DNA from: JBCDJG01 sp038748065
GTDB lineage: Bacteria; Pseudomonadota; Gammaproteobacteria; Pseudomonadales; Halieaceae
Assembly: GCA_038748065.1 (NCBI GenBank)
Contig: JBCDJG010000023.1
Location: 8,561 to 72,560, forward strand
Direction: 5' to 3'
DNA: 64,000 bases
This document shows positions 1 to 9,287 of this stretch, in pieces. The notes beneath the pieces were generated by a model. That model saw only the letters and a list, made by a program, of their open reading frames with translations, had not been told where the DNA came from and did no database searches. Position 1 is the stretch's first letter. Each line of letters starts with the position of its first letter. The position numbers were made by a program, and so were the translations under genes.

Positions 1-82
1 TGGCATTGTCGTTTGCTTTCAGGCGCTGCGCTAAAAGCTCTGGGATGGTGTTAAATGAGATGTCGAAGTCTGCAGGCTTCAT
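1..82 (-). CDS. Partial CDS, acyl-CoA ligase-like N-terminus
   Basis: Only the first 27 codons lie in the window; the gene runs off the left edge on the minus strand. The peptide starts MKPADFDISFNTIPELLAQR, and a stretch like 'NTIPELLAQRL' is typical of the first helix of AMP-binding acyl-CoA synthetases. It begins 10 bases after the stop codon of the upstream fusion gene on the same strand, so the two are probably co-transcribed. The family call rests on very few residues; what is firm is that an open frame with an ATG at 82 continues out of the window. Confidence 0.5.
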   Translation of the reverse strand, partial: MKPADFDISFNTIPELLAQRLKANDNA

Positions 83-92
83 CACGCTTGGC

Positions 93-2975
93 TCATTCTG
101 TTGCCAGCTCGGCAGAGAGCGTTAGCTTGTCAACTTTACCGTTGCTGTTCAACGGCAGCTCGTCCAGTGCTATAAACTTGACCGGCACCTTGTAGCTCGC
201 GATGTTCGCCAACGCCCAGCGGCGAAGCGCTTTGAGCTCGAAGCTGGGTGGGTCCAGCGGTACGTAAAACGCAACACCCTCTTCACCCGCGAGCGAGCTC
301 GGTCGGCTTACGATTGCGACCTGGGCCAGTAGCTCACTCTGCAGTAACAGTCTTTCGACCTCGATTGCATAGATATTGAACCCATGGCTGATAAACATGT
401 CTTTAGATCGGCCCATGATTTGCAGGCGTCCATCCTCGGCAATCCGCCCCAGGTCACCGGTGTATAGCCATCCATCGTCGTCCAACACGGCGCGTGTGGC
501 ATCAGAGTCCTTGAAGTAAGCCTGCATAACCGCGTAGCCTCGTACGGCGATTTCTCCAACCTCGTTCGGACCTAAGGGCTCTCTCTGTGGAGAAACTGCG
601 TTTATTTCAAGCCCGGGCTTTGGCCGGCCAACGCAGCCGGTGATTGTCTCTATACCGTCGTTGGCGTCAGTACTGCATAAAATCGTACATTCAGTGAGTC
701 CATATGCTGAGAGAATCGTTGCCACGCCCTGTGCGTACAGTTCTCGCAGAAGCTCTGCAGGGATATGATCCGCTCCTAGCAACGCGTGCCGCACACTGGA
801 AAAAACCGCCAGCTCTTTCGAGCTGAATCTCAACAGCAAGCGGAACAGCGATGGCGGCCCCATGGCGATGGTAACGCGCTCTCGTACGATCAAGCGGGCC
901 ACTTCATTTGGCTGCATATTAACCGCATAGACCTGGCACATACCGAGCATCAGTGCGTATAGCGATTGCGAATACAGGCCGAATACGTGAGAGAGGGGCG
1001 ATATGACCAGCAGCCGGTCATCGGCTTGGACAAGCTCAGTGAGGGACTTGTTGAGAAAATTCCGCAGCACCTGGTCGTGCTTCATTAGCACGCCCTTCGG
1101 TGTGCCCGTGGTGCCAGAGGTAAACATGATGTGACAGGGGTGCTCAGTCTCTGAGCTGGGTGTATCGGACAGGGGTCCGCCCTGTAGGGCCCACCATGAA
1201 TCCGCGGGTGATGGCACCTCCTTGCGAAAATCGAACCATAGGGCCTTGGACTGCTCATCTATCGTCTGCCAAAGTCCCCGACTATTGAGGTGGGCAAAGA
1301 GTTCATCCAATAAGCCGGTATTGTCATCTCGATTCCCTGCAAAAACAGCTTTCGGTTGAACGCGCTGTAAAAGCGGTACAACTTCCAGGCACTTCAGATG
1401 CTGCGATAACGGAACAACGGTAAGACCGTTCCACCAGCATGCAAGAATTGTCGTATGCATGCGCCAGCCATTGGCCGACCAGACGGCCACGCAATCTCCC
1501 GGCACAAGGCTACGGGCTTTTAGCGCAGCCGCTAATTGTCTAACGCGCTCGCCCAACTCGGCATAACTGAGTCGGGTCTCGCTATCGATGAGCGCTTCCT
1601 TTTCGGGGTAGCGCTCGAAGACATCCTGTAACATCTCGCCAATCGTGCGCCAGGGAGGAACCCAGCCCAATTCGTCCTTGGCAAATAGCGCTTTGGCAAT
1701 CTTGGCCTCGTCAGGACGCTTTGCCGTCCTCCCGGGTCTGTGCATTGATGACCGCAGTTGGCGGTCATTTTGTGCCAAGGCTCGCAGGGTCTCACGAGGG
1801 TCGATCTGCACACTGGGTGCCTCGCCCTTGGCAATGCGTTGCATTTGTAGTTCGTACCAGCCGGTTTCCAAAACGCCGCCGAGTCTGCCGCTTTGCATGG
1901 CTTTAACTTTACTTCGCTCAATTGAACCATCAAGAAGCTTCTGCGCGATATCTGGGTCCGCAGCGAATGGCCGGGCCATGCCGGCGAGATCGATATAGCC
2001 ATCCTGCAAGGCTGCCAGGATGCCAGCTTTGCTGCGAAAGCCGCCGGTGAGTAATAGCGGAACCTCTGCCGCCTCTCTTAAAAGCTTTGCGAAGTCTTGG
2101 AAGTAGGCCTCGTGCTCACTAGTACTGCCCCCGCTGCTACCGAACATGGCAGTCGCCTCGTAGGTGCCGCCGGATACTTCGATAAAGTCGACGCCAAAAC
2201 CTGCCAGGCACGCTGCCACCTCAGCAGAGGCCGTCTGCGTGAATCCGCCGCGCTGAAAATCGGCGGCATTGAGCTTGATACCGATGGTGAAGTCGGCTCC
2301 CACCGATTCGCGCATAGCGCCATAAACGCTTGTCAAAAACCGCAGGCGTTTCTCAAAACTCCCACCCCATTCGTCCTGGCGTTGATTGGTTCGGGGTGAT
2401 AGGAACTGGCTGATGAGGTAGCCGTGTGCGGCATGAATTTGAACCCCAGAGAAACCAGCCCGCTTTGCTATCGCTGCTGTGCGGGCAAAGCGGTCGATGC
2501 AATCCTGAATCTCGCCTGGTGTCATTTCCCGGGGGGTGAGATAGGCGCGTTCGCGACCCTTAATCTGCAGCGGAATGGGTGAAGGCGCAATGGGCTGGGC
2601 GTTCAGTGCGGCGGGGCTCTGCCGGCCTGGATGATTGATTTGCATCAGCAGCTTCTGGCCATGCCGTTGTGCGCGTTTAGCGAGCGCGGCCAGACCCTGT
2701 AAGTCGCGCTCATCTTCTACTACGAGTTGCCCGGGTGCGCCCAGATGGCGGTAGTCGACCATGACATTGCCGGTAATTGCCATCCCAGCCCCGCCTTGAC
2801 CCCAACGCTCGTAAAGTGCGCTGAGAAATTCGCCCGGCTTGTTGCCTGAGGAAAGGTTCTCGTTCATGGCGGCCTTAACCAGGCGGTTGGCCAGGATAAG
2901 CCCGGAGGGCAGGGTGAGGGGCGTATCTAGGCCTGTTTTGGGCTTTTTTTGCAAAGTAGCGACAGTATAAGTCAA
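93..2975 (-). CDS. Fusion: OYE-like flavin reductase + AMP-binding acyl-CoA ligase
   Basis: A single 960-residue frame joins two enzymes. Residues about 15-370 form an old-yellow-enzyme TIM barrel: QINHPGRQ near 113, the active-site segment VQIHAAHGY near 180, then SPRTNQRQDEWGGS, which is typical of NAD(P)H:flavin ene-reductases. After a charged linker (about 370-430) comes an AMP-forming acyl-CoA ligase with the P-loop FTSGTTGTPKG near 617, SAYGLTEC near 758, YTGDLG near 839 and the C-terminal lysine in NGKVDK near 945. Both halves look catalytically complete. The only start that keeps the whole barrel is TTG at 2975, with a weak ribosome site. Expected activities are FMN-dependent reduction of an activated C=C bond and ATP-dependent CoA activation of a carboxylate; the substrate is unknown. 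Another ligase-like gene follows at once. Confidence 0.9.
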   Translation of the reverse strand: MTYTVATLQKKPKTGLDTPLTLPSGLILANRLVKAAMNENLSSGNKPGEFLSALYERWGQGGAGMAITGNVMVDYRHLGAPGQLVVEDERDLQGLAALAKRAQRHGQKLLMQINHPGRQSPAALNAQPIAPSPIPLQIKGRERAYLTPREMTPGEIQDCIDRFARTAAIAKRAGFSGVQIHAAHGYLISQFLSPRTNQRQDEWGGSFEKRLRFLTSVYGAMRESVGADFTIGIKLNAADFQRGGFTQTASAEVAACLAGFGVDFIEVSGGTYEATAMFGSSGGSTSEHEAYFQDFAKLLREAAEVPLLLTGGFRSKAGILAALQDGYIDLAGMARPFAADPDIAQKLLDGSIERSKVKAMQSGRLGGVLETGWYELQMQRIAKGEAPSVQIDPRETLRALAQNDRQLRSSMHRPGRTAKRPDEAKIAKALFAKDELGWVPPWRTIGEMLQDVFERYPEKEALIDSETRLSYAELGERVRQLAAALKARSLVPGDCVAVWSANGWRMHTTILACWWNGLTVVPLSQHLKCLEVVPLLQRVQPKAVFAGNRDDNTGLLDELFAHLNSRGLWQTIDEQSKALWFDFRKEVPSPADSWWALQGGPLSDTPSSETEHPCHIMFTSGTTGTPKGVLMKHDQVLRNFLNKSLTELVQADDRLLVISPLSHVFGLYSQSLYALMLGMCQVYAVNMQPNEVARLIVRERVTIAMGPPSLFRLLLRFSSKELAVFSSVRHALLGADHIPAELLRELYAQGVATILSAYGLTECTILCSTDANDGIETITGCVGRPKPGLEINAVSPQREPLGPNEVGEIAVRGYAVMQAYFKDSDATRAVLDDDGWLYTGDLGRIAEDGRLQIMGRSKDMFISHGFNIYAIEVERLLLQSELLAQVAIVSRPSSLAGEEGVAFYVPLDPPSFELKALRRWALANIASYKVPVKFIALDELPLNSNGKVDKLTLSAELATE

Positions 2976-3087
2976 CTGCTGCCGCTACTTTGACGCATGT
3001 TTTGACGATATGGTTATCACAGTGGATGCCAGCGGCGAGGGCGCGATCGGCGTGGCAGGGCGCCGCTGACCTCGCGTGTTCAGAGCC

Positions 3088-3789
3088 CTATTTGTTCTTG
3101 ACGGACGTAACCGTACAGTTGATGACGTACCCGTGTTGATAGCTGAGAATACCGGAAAGGCTCGCCATGATCGGGGCCATCCAGTCGCTGTCGATCTGGT
3201 CGAGGAACTCTCCCAGCCGAGTGGTCGTCGGCGCCGACATTTGCACCAGCATATCGCCCACGTTTGCCCCGGTTAAGTACCTTTGAGCTGAGATTGTGAT
3301 ATCGCCAAAGCCGTTTTCGCTCGCCGCATCGTTTAGCCGAAACAACTGTTGCTCGTACAGCGCAACATCCTCGGTAGAGATAATGAGATCCCAGTTTGAG
3401 AAAGTATCCCCAACTTCCCAGCCCAGTGGTTCTTCGCCGACGACCATGGTCAGCATCTCGGATGCCGATACCGTTCGCTTGCTTTTTAGCTTGCTGGCCT
3501 CATTGCGTACCGTTTCGTTGTAAACCGAGGCCCCCAGGGCGGAGGCATGATCTCGAAAGATATGCCAGTAGTAGAGTTCTCCGGGGGCGGAGAACCCTGC
3601 ATCCGATATACATATTCCGCCGAGACTGGCGTTGATCGCCCGGCCTATCGCAGGCCCGCTTTCTTCGGCCCATTGCTTGTAGGCAACGGGATCCTGGGTG
3701 TTTACAGTGACCACGGTCATCGCGGGCGTCGCAAATGCCTGACTTGCCATGCACAGTGCCGCCCCGGCCAGTAATGTTCTGTATTTCAT
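3088..3789 (-). CDS. Secreted protein of unknown function
   Basis: A 233-residue protein with a clear Sec signal peptide (MKYRTLLAGAALCMASQAFA, cleavage about residue 20). The mature part looks like two similar alpha+beta segments: one starts near 'MTVVTVNTQDPVAYKQWAEE' and another near 'GDTFSNWDLIISTED', reminiscent of the dimeric alpha-beta barrel (ABM-like) fold. This is only a visual impression. I recognise no catalytic motif. Two cysteines, one near residue 60 and one near the C-terminus (NCTV), could form a disulfide in the periplasm. It stands alone between the fusion gene and the YhhQ-type gene, with no obvious operon partner. Confidence 0.65.
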   Translation of the reverse strand: MKYRTLLAGAALCMASQAFATPAMTVVTVNTQDPVAYKQWAEESGPAIGRAINASLGGICISDAGFSAPGELYYWHIFRDHASALGASVYNETVRNEASKLKSKRTVSASEMLTMVVGEEPLGWEVGDTFSNWDLIISTEDVALYEQQLFRLNDAASENGFGDITISAQRYLTGANVGDMLVQMSAPTTTRLGEFLDQIDSDWMAPIMASLSGILSYQHGYVINCTVTSVKNK

Positions 3790-3993
3790 CGCTGCTCTCC
3801 AATCTCTCTCGCTGTTGCTGCTTAATGACCACTAGCAGATGAACACTCGTCTCAGGGGAAGTGTAGATCACAGGCTGGCTTTCGCGAGACTGGAGGACTG
3901 TAATCGTATATATATAGCCTGCCGCGGGTTTGTACGTCGCGATGCTTGCTGGCAGATAACGGCAGCGACTCAGCGCTAGCCGAAAGCCTTTAT

Positions 3994-4716
3994 CTATCTG
4001 TTATTTAAAGCATTTTTATCCTCATCAAGTGATTGAGCGTTGGGTTGTAGCGCGTCTTCTTGCTTAAGCCAGTAGACGAGCGCGTAGACGACCGGCGTAT
4101 CGCAGATGGCGATACCTACCTTGAACAGCCAGTAACCGAGGGTCATACCGACAAACTCGCCCAGTGGCATACGTTCTGCGGCAAAGAGCCAGAAAGCTAT
4201 CCCGTTAAATACCAGGGAGTCCAACAGTTGCGAACTCATGGTGCTCACGTTATTGCGGAGCCATAGATGACGCCCCCCGGTCACCCTGCGCCAGAATTCA
4301 AAGGCCCATACATCATGGCTTTGTGCAATCAAGTAGGCAGCCAGCGACGCGACAACGATTAAGGGAACTGCGCCCAGCACAGTGGCGAATGCCGTTTGGT
4401 TCTCGTACAGGGGTGATGGTGGCAGTGCGATGGCGATTTGCGACATCAGCAGTACCAGGATGTTGGCACCGAAGCCCAGCCAAACTACCAGTTGCGCGCG
4501 CTTGCGGCCGAAGACTTCGCCGACAACGTCTGTAATAGGGAAAGTGAGCCAGTAAGCCATGATGCCGCCGGATATGGTTAAGCCTGCAACTGTCCACAGT
4601 TTGGCGCTGACGACGTTGATGAAACCCATGCAGGCGATAAACACCGTCAGCAGGATGATGAATTTGAGTTCTCGCCCGGCGAGCGGCTGCGACTGAGGCT
4701 GGTCGGTATTGATCAG
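3994..4716 (-). CDS. YhhQ/QPTR-family transporter (VUT family)
   Basis: Polytopic membrane protein of the YhhQ family (queuosine precursor transporter, DUF165). Signs are SGGIMAYWLTFPITDVVGEV and GRKRAQ in the first half, and GRHLWLRNNVSTMSSQLLDS then CDTPVVYALVYWLK in the second, with about six hydrophobic helices. The first helix is complete only if translation begins upstream of the GTG at 4644. The frame stays open to a CTG at 4716 that overlaps the TGA of the preceding gene as CTGA, with GAGAGG eight bases before it, so I use 4716. The conservative minimum is 3994-4644. E. coli YhhQ imports preQ0/preQ1; here the gene is coupled to a folate-ligase-like gene behind a sigma-54 promoter and may import another purine-like base. 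A second copy is at 9288. Confidence 0.78.
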   Translation of the reverse strand: MINTDQPQSQPLAGRELKFIILLTVFIACMGFINVVSAKLWTVAGLTISGGIMAYWLTFPITDVVGEVFGRKRAQLVVWLGFGANILVLLMSQIAIALPPSPLYENQTAFATVLGAVPLIVVASLAAYLIAQSHDVWAFEFWRRVTGGRHLWLRNNVSTMSSQLLDSLVFNGIAFWLFAAERMPLGEFVGMTLGYWLFKVGIAICDTPVVYALVYWLKQEDALQPNAQSLDEDKNALNNR

Positions 4717-5486
4717 GACCGCAGCCTCTCACGCAATGAATATAAGAAGGGAATCGCCTCGAACTGATCGTCTTGCACGGCGTCCCAGTCGAGAGGGCCG
4801 GGCCTCGATAGATCGGTTTGTGTTGCGATACACCGTTCCGGTGTAGCGATCCAATCCAGCGGCGTGTCGTGCCCCTGCATCACAATCTCGTTTGCCTCGA
4901 CAACTTGCGCTTCGTGCACAGTTGTCACAACCGGGGTGCCCTCTGGCAATATCCCCAGCTCTCTGAAGATGCCCAATTCAAGATCCGCAAAGCCCGCGCC
5001 TTTGCCGGTTCGACCGCCGGCCTCGCTGACGGCTACACAGCCCACCACGCAGACGTCTATGGGCGCCATCTCTTCAAACTCGACCCGTTGGCCATGTTCC
5101 AAGGCACCCTCTGCGTACATCACATCCTCAAAGGCAATGCCCTTGTTCCCCAGCGTTGCTGGGTCAAGATGGATGAATGGGTAGTCAGCGCTGAGCTCCG
5201 GCACCGGTGTGTAAACGCGCTTACCCTGTTGGAGAGCTAGTAGCCTGACCCATGCCTGGCCTCGATCCGGGTTGCACTTGATGATGTCTGCGCCTTGCCA
5301 GAAGAGGCTCTCCGCCAAATTCAGGGCGGCCGACTGTGCGCCGATGAAATCGGGAATGGCACTAAAAGGATTGCCGACAGCGTGACCCTCTTCCAGCAGG
5401 GTTTGCCAGATGCGCTGTCGCAGCGCGTCCTTGGTGACATGCCGACCACGCCAGCGCCCTGCACGATGTTGTTCTGGATCAGCCAT
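4713..5486 (-). CDS. 5-formyltetrahydrofolate cyclo-ligase family protein
   Basis: A 257-residue protein of the 5-FCL (MTHFS-like) family. Family features are the N-terminal KDALRQRIWQTL helix, IPDFIGAQSAA, the nucleotide-fold stretch WQGADIIKCNPDRGQAWVR and GKRVYTPVPEL, and the later GGRTGKGAGFADLELGI, which matches the glycine-rich ATP-binding loop (GxGKGxGDxE-type). True 5-FCL converts 5-formyl-THF to 5,10-methenyl-THF with ATP. Many longer paralogues such as this have no proven substrate, so I would not assign the reaction firmly. It is the first gene after the sigma-54 promoter at 5521-5536 and is translationally coupled to the YhhQ-type transporter. Formyl or formimino groups released in purine breakdown would be one reason for its presence. 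Confidence 0.82.
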   Translation of the reverse strand: MADPEQHRAGRWRGRHVTKDALRQRIWQTLLEEGHAVGNPFSAIPDFIGAQSAALNLAESLFWQGADIIKCNPDRGQAWVRLLALQQGKRVYTPVPELSADYPFIHLDPATLGNKGIAFEDVMYAEGALEHGQRVEFEEMAPIDVCVVGCVAVSEAGGRTGKGAGFADLELGIFRELGILPEGTPVVTTVHEAQVVEANEIVMQGHDTPLDWIATPERCIATQTDLSRPGPLDWDAVQDDQFEAIPFLYSLRERLRS

Positions 5487-5520
5487 CTTCTACTACTGTT
5501 CTTTTGAGCAATAGTAAAGC

Positions 5521-5536
5521 AGCAAGATTTGTACCA
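5521..5536 (-). promoter_or_regulatory. Sigma-54 promoter upstream of the folate-ligase/YhhQ pair
   Basis: On the minus strand the sequence reads TGGTACAAATCTTGCT, a match to TGGYAC-N5-TTGCW with exactly ten bases between the GG (-24) and GC (-12) doublets. The predicted start is near 5510, leaving a leader of about 23 bases before the ATG at 5486. No NtrC-type site is visible next to it. Confidence 0.65.
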
Positions 5537-5738
5537 CACGCGGTGGGTCGGTTGACGCTAGCAAGGGTGTTTGGCGCTGACAAGCCATTGCAGAAGGGCC
5601 ATGGAATAGTAGGGCAGTTTCTGGACGCCTGTGGGCTGTGGGAAGGACCCTGTCGTAACACAAGAACGGTTAAATACGCCGCCGTACGTGCTGGTTCAAG
5701 GACCGGCGTCGCTCATACATTTATCCAGGAACTCTGTT

Positions 5739-6251
5739 ATGACACTATTCAAGAAACTAGCCGCGCTTGGTGTGGCTCTGAGTATCAGCATATTCAGCCT
5801 TAATGCTGCCGCGGACGGCCATGGCCACAAGGCGATGGAAAAAGACATCGTTGCCGTTGCGGTAAGCAACGGTTCCTTCACCACGCTGGTCGCTGCGGTA
5901 CAGGCAGCAGGTCTGGTGGAGACGCTGCAAGGTGAGGGTCCGTTCACAGTTTTCGCGCCAACCGATGAAGCATTCGCGAAGCTACCCGAGGGCACTGTGG
6001 AAACTCTCCTCAAGCCTGAGAACAAAGACCAGCTTATCGCGGTGCTTACCTACCATGTGGTGCCGGGCAAGGTTATGGCGGCCGATGTCGTCACCATCGA
6101 TTCCGCTACAACGGTTCAGGGCCAGGACATCACGGTCACTACCAAAGACGGTGCGGTGATGGTTGATAACGCCACCGTGGTCGCAACCGATGTCGCTGCA
6201 TCCAACGGTGTGATCCATGTCATCGACGCAGTTATCCTGCCAGCGAGCTAA
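5739..6251 (+). CDS. Secreted fasciclin (FAS1) domain protein
   Basis: A 170-residue protein: an N-terminal signal peptide (MTLFKKLAALGVALSISIFS, cleavage after LNAAA about residue 25) and one complete FAS1 domain. The H1 motif FTVFAPTDEAFAKLP and the H2-like end NGVIHVIDAVILP are both present, with TYHVVPGK between them. FAS1 proteins are extracellular adhesion or cell-surface proteins; bacterial single-domain versions are common and mostly uncharacterised. I take the ATG at 5739, preceded by CCAGGAACTC, because it gives a proper signal peptide; the frame is open further upstream without a better start. It is monocistronic and ends at a strong inverted repeat. No link to the purine genes is apparent. 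Confidence 0.9.
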   Translation: MTLFKKLAALGVALSISIFSLNAAADGHGHKAMEKDIVAVAVSNGSFTTLVAAVQAAGLVETLQGEGPFTVFAPTDEAFAKLPEGTVETLLKPENKDQLIAVLTYHVVPGKVMAADVVTIDSATTVQGQDITVTTKDGAVMVDNATVVATDVAASNGVIHVIDAVILPAS

Positions 6252-6260
6252 GCGTGTATC

Positions 6261-6291
6261 GTAATGTGGCGCGCAACGCGCGCCACATTAC
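6261..6291. terminator. Perfect 14-bp inverted repeat between convergent genes
   Basis: The arms GTAATGTGGCGCGC and GCGCGCCACATTAC are perfectly complementary with a 3-base loop. It lies between the fasciclin gene (plus) and the TonB receptor pseudogene (minus). No T-run follows on either side, so it may be a bidirectional stop, an RNA-end stabilising hairpin or an intergenic palindrome rather than a textbook intrinsic terminator. Confidence 0.6.
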
Positions 6292-6305
6292 GAACAGCCA
6301 ATTCC

Positions 6306-8987
6306 CTAGAAATACATGTTCAGGGCCGCGTACCAGGTACGTTGCCGAATATCATTGAAACTGAAGTCAAAGAAGCTGATGCCTGGAATAAACTGTGGTT
6401 CCTCATCGGTGAAGTTTTCTATGCCCGCTGTGATCTCTACACGCGACATTGGGCCGAGGCCCTCTTCGAACACGTAACCCGCCTGCACGTCAAAGTATCC
6501 CTGGGAGTCGATGGTGACGTCGGGGTTACCGAAAACCCGTTCGGAAATGAAGTCGTCGTATTCATCGATATAGTTCTATTGCAGTGTTCCCGTCCAGTTG
6601 CCATAGCCCATGGACAGGGTCGCCAGCAGGCGCAATTCGGGTGTCAGTAAGAAAACCTCGTTGGCCGTGCCTTCAAGGTTCCTGAGCACTGATCCATCGG
6701 CTAGCGATGCGTCCACGCCCAGCGTGTAAGTGCCTGCGAGACTGGCGCTAAAGTCGTACTTGTCCGCGAGCAAGGTGTTGTAGTTGATAGCGAAGTCAAC
6801 GCCCTCGGTGTTGCGCTCGCCGATGTTCTGCAGAAAGGCTTCAACAATGATGTTTTCACCGCCTGAACCAATACCCGGCCCGCGAATGACGTTGCCTGGC
6901 AATGTGCCGCTCAATATCGACTGAGGATTGGGTGCAAGAATGAGGTTTTCCTGCTCGAGTTCCCACCAGTCTAGTGACATCCGCAGCCCGGGAACGGCTT
7001 CCGGCGTGTAAACCAGGCCGATGCTCAGGGTTTCAGCTTCCTCGGGTTCGAGGTCGGGATTGCCGCCGACAATGCCCTGGACATCTACGGTCGGCATGCC
7101 CGGCTGTGTCGTATCCACAAGCCTCAGTTCCTGGAATTCCTGGCGGCCTGCCAGGTCTCTCAGGTCCGGTGCCCGGAATGAGGTGTTCCAGGAAGCGCGG
7201 ACAAATAACTCGTCCGGGAGAATCTGGTACTTTGCTGAAACCAGTGGGTCAGTCGTGCTGCCCACATCGTCGAAGTCCTCGTGACGCACTGCAAGCCCCA
7301 GCTCCATACGCGGATCGCCGGAGGCACCTACCGCACCCAGCAGCGGTACCTTTGCCTCGAGGAAACCGGCCCAGACTTGCCGGTCGACTTGTTCAGAGGG
7401 TGCTGGCGAGGTATCCAGGAACGCCCCCGCTGATATGAGCGGGTCGGGATTCCGTTCGAAATCCTCGCTGCGCCAGTTCAGGCCGGCGACCACTTGAATG
7501 TCACCTGATGCTGTGGTGTAGGCGTTACCTGAAATCCGTGCATCCAGGGTTAACAGCTCAGACTCCTCTTCGAATACCCGGGTTTTGATGATGCCTTCGT
7601 ATTGCTCGTTAGTATTACAGAAGTTGCAGAATACGTTGATCGACTCTGGCCCTGTGAGTGCCAAAGAGGCCTCCAGCGGCTCTATCAGGTAGGCCGTGGG
7701 GCGGCGCTGTTCAAGCTCTTCCTTGAAGGCGTTCGCCGACACGGTCAGCGTGTAGTTCTCGTTGATATCGCGATCCAGTGTCAGGGCGCCGCGCATGGCC
7801 TCCCGAGTTTCTTCATTGATGGCGCCAGTATCGTTGTAGCGTTCCCCGCCGAAGGGTCGCCACGAGACGAAGGCCGTTTGGCCGAAGGGGTTCCAGTAGT
7901 TATCCGCCGGCACCTGGAGGAAAGCTGTGGACACGCCGCCAATGAACACTGTCTCGATTTCGTGATACATCACGTTGCCCCGCAAGCGCGTGGCGTCATT
8001 GATATTCCATTTGCCGCTGAGCAGCAGGTTAATTTGGTCCGTCTCCGCAAAGGCCGTCTGGCCGCGGCACTGTGCGCCGCCATCACGGCAGGGGTCTGCG
8101 CGGTCGTGTGCGTCACGCTCAAAGTCAAAGGGGCGGTAGTCGTTGGGGTCTCTTGAAAACTCACCGCGACCGACCGTATCGTAATCCAGGATTAAGGATC
8201 CGCGCCCCGGTACGAAGGCGTTACCCGGGTTCTGGTTAGGACTGCGCTGATCGAGGCCGCCCAGATCGCGACGATCGTTACTGATAAATTTGAATCGATC
8301 AACGCCCTCTAGTTCCGGGTTGCTGTACCAATCCGCAAGGAAGTAAAAACTGGCTTCGTCGTTGCCCGCGCCATAGCTGAAGGTGAAGTTCTCGAAGTTC
8401 CAGCTATCCGCTTCACCATAGCGAACGCCGAAGTAGGCGCCGTCCTGGTCATCTTTCAGTGCAAAATTCACAACCCCGGCGACAGCATCCGACCCATAGA
8501 TAGAGCTGGCGCCCGCCTTGAGTATTTCAACGCGCTTCAGTGCAGCCGCGGGAATCATGTTGACGTTGGCAGGCCCGTTCACTGAGAAGCGCTGCCCGTC
8601 GACGAGGCTCAGCGTGTACTGCGGACCGATGCCGCGCAGATTAATGTTTTGCTCTGTGCCGCCATCGCCGATGTTATTGTCGTTTGCGCCGCCGAATGCC
8701 GGCTGGCTTTTCATGATGTCGCCTACGGTGAAGGCGCCGGATTGAGCAATATCCTGCGCGCCCAGCACTTCAATCGGCAGGGCCTGGCTCTCGATGGATG
8801 CCTCCGTGACGGCAATCGACGAACCCACTACCACGATCTCTTCGAGTTCGCCGGCTTCCTGCCCGATGACGTGGCCGCTATGGGACAGGAGGGCGACGAT
8901 TGCGGCCGTTAATGGCTTGGCAGAGTAAGCCCGTGCGCGAGCGTCTGTTGAGTCAAGCGCTTCCCTATCGGTATCTACTTTTTTCAT
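6306..8987 (-). pseudogene. TonB-dependent receptor with an internal amber codon
   Basis: An outer-membrane receptor of about 893 codons interrupted by one in-frame TAG at 6576-6578. Before it come a long signal region, the TonB-box-like EEIVVVGSS, the plug domain (LRGIGPQYTLSLVDGQRF, AAALKRVEILKAGASSIYGS) and most of the barrel (FRAPDLRDLAGRQEF, GGNPDLEPEEAETLSIGLVY). After the TAG the same frame continues NYIDEYDDFISERVFGNPDV and then ENFTDEEP through to the terminal NMYF, the usual barrel end with aromatic last residue. So no frameshift is involved: one base change, a sequencing error or suppression explains it. Without the last strands the barrel should not assemble. The start has AAAGAGATAGAC before ATG. 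The ligand is unknown; the position suggests a purine-related compound. Confidence 0.8.
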
Positions 8988-9287
8988 GTCTATCTCTTTA
9001 TCGCTCCAGTCTGTTTTAGATGATCGCGGGCGCTGGATACGAGCTTTGTTATTCGATTTTTTATCAATATATCTTCACATAAAGAAAAATGCCAGCGCTT
9101 ATTTCGTGTGCTCGAACAATTGATGCATACCGCAGTTCGCCGGTTGTTTTGGTCCTCGGCTGGCGAGACACGGGGATGAGGCTGGCGAAAGGGGCTGGCC
9201 TCGCTTTTGTTGCGAAAAGGATGCGGTAGAGACTGAGTCGCTAGAGCAGCGATAGCTCCAGATGTGCTGAACGCGCCGAAAAAGCGC
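8988..9287 (-). other. Intergenic leader of the TonB receptor
   Basis: 300 bases without a gene. The part nearest the receptor start (about 9050-9100) is clearly AT-rich and probably holds a sigma-70-type promoter reading leftwards, but I cannot single out -35 and -10 boxes with confidence. I see no -24/-12 element and no NtrC-type site, unlike the leader of the second receptor at 51641-51939. No small gene or hairpin stands out. Confidence 0.4.

Noticed and set aside
6576..8987. TonB receptor as a normal 803-residue gene ending at 6576
   Set aside because: The same frame continues past the TAG with a typical barrel C-terminus to 6306, so it is one interrupted gene.
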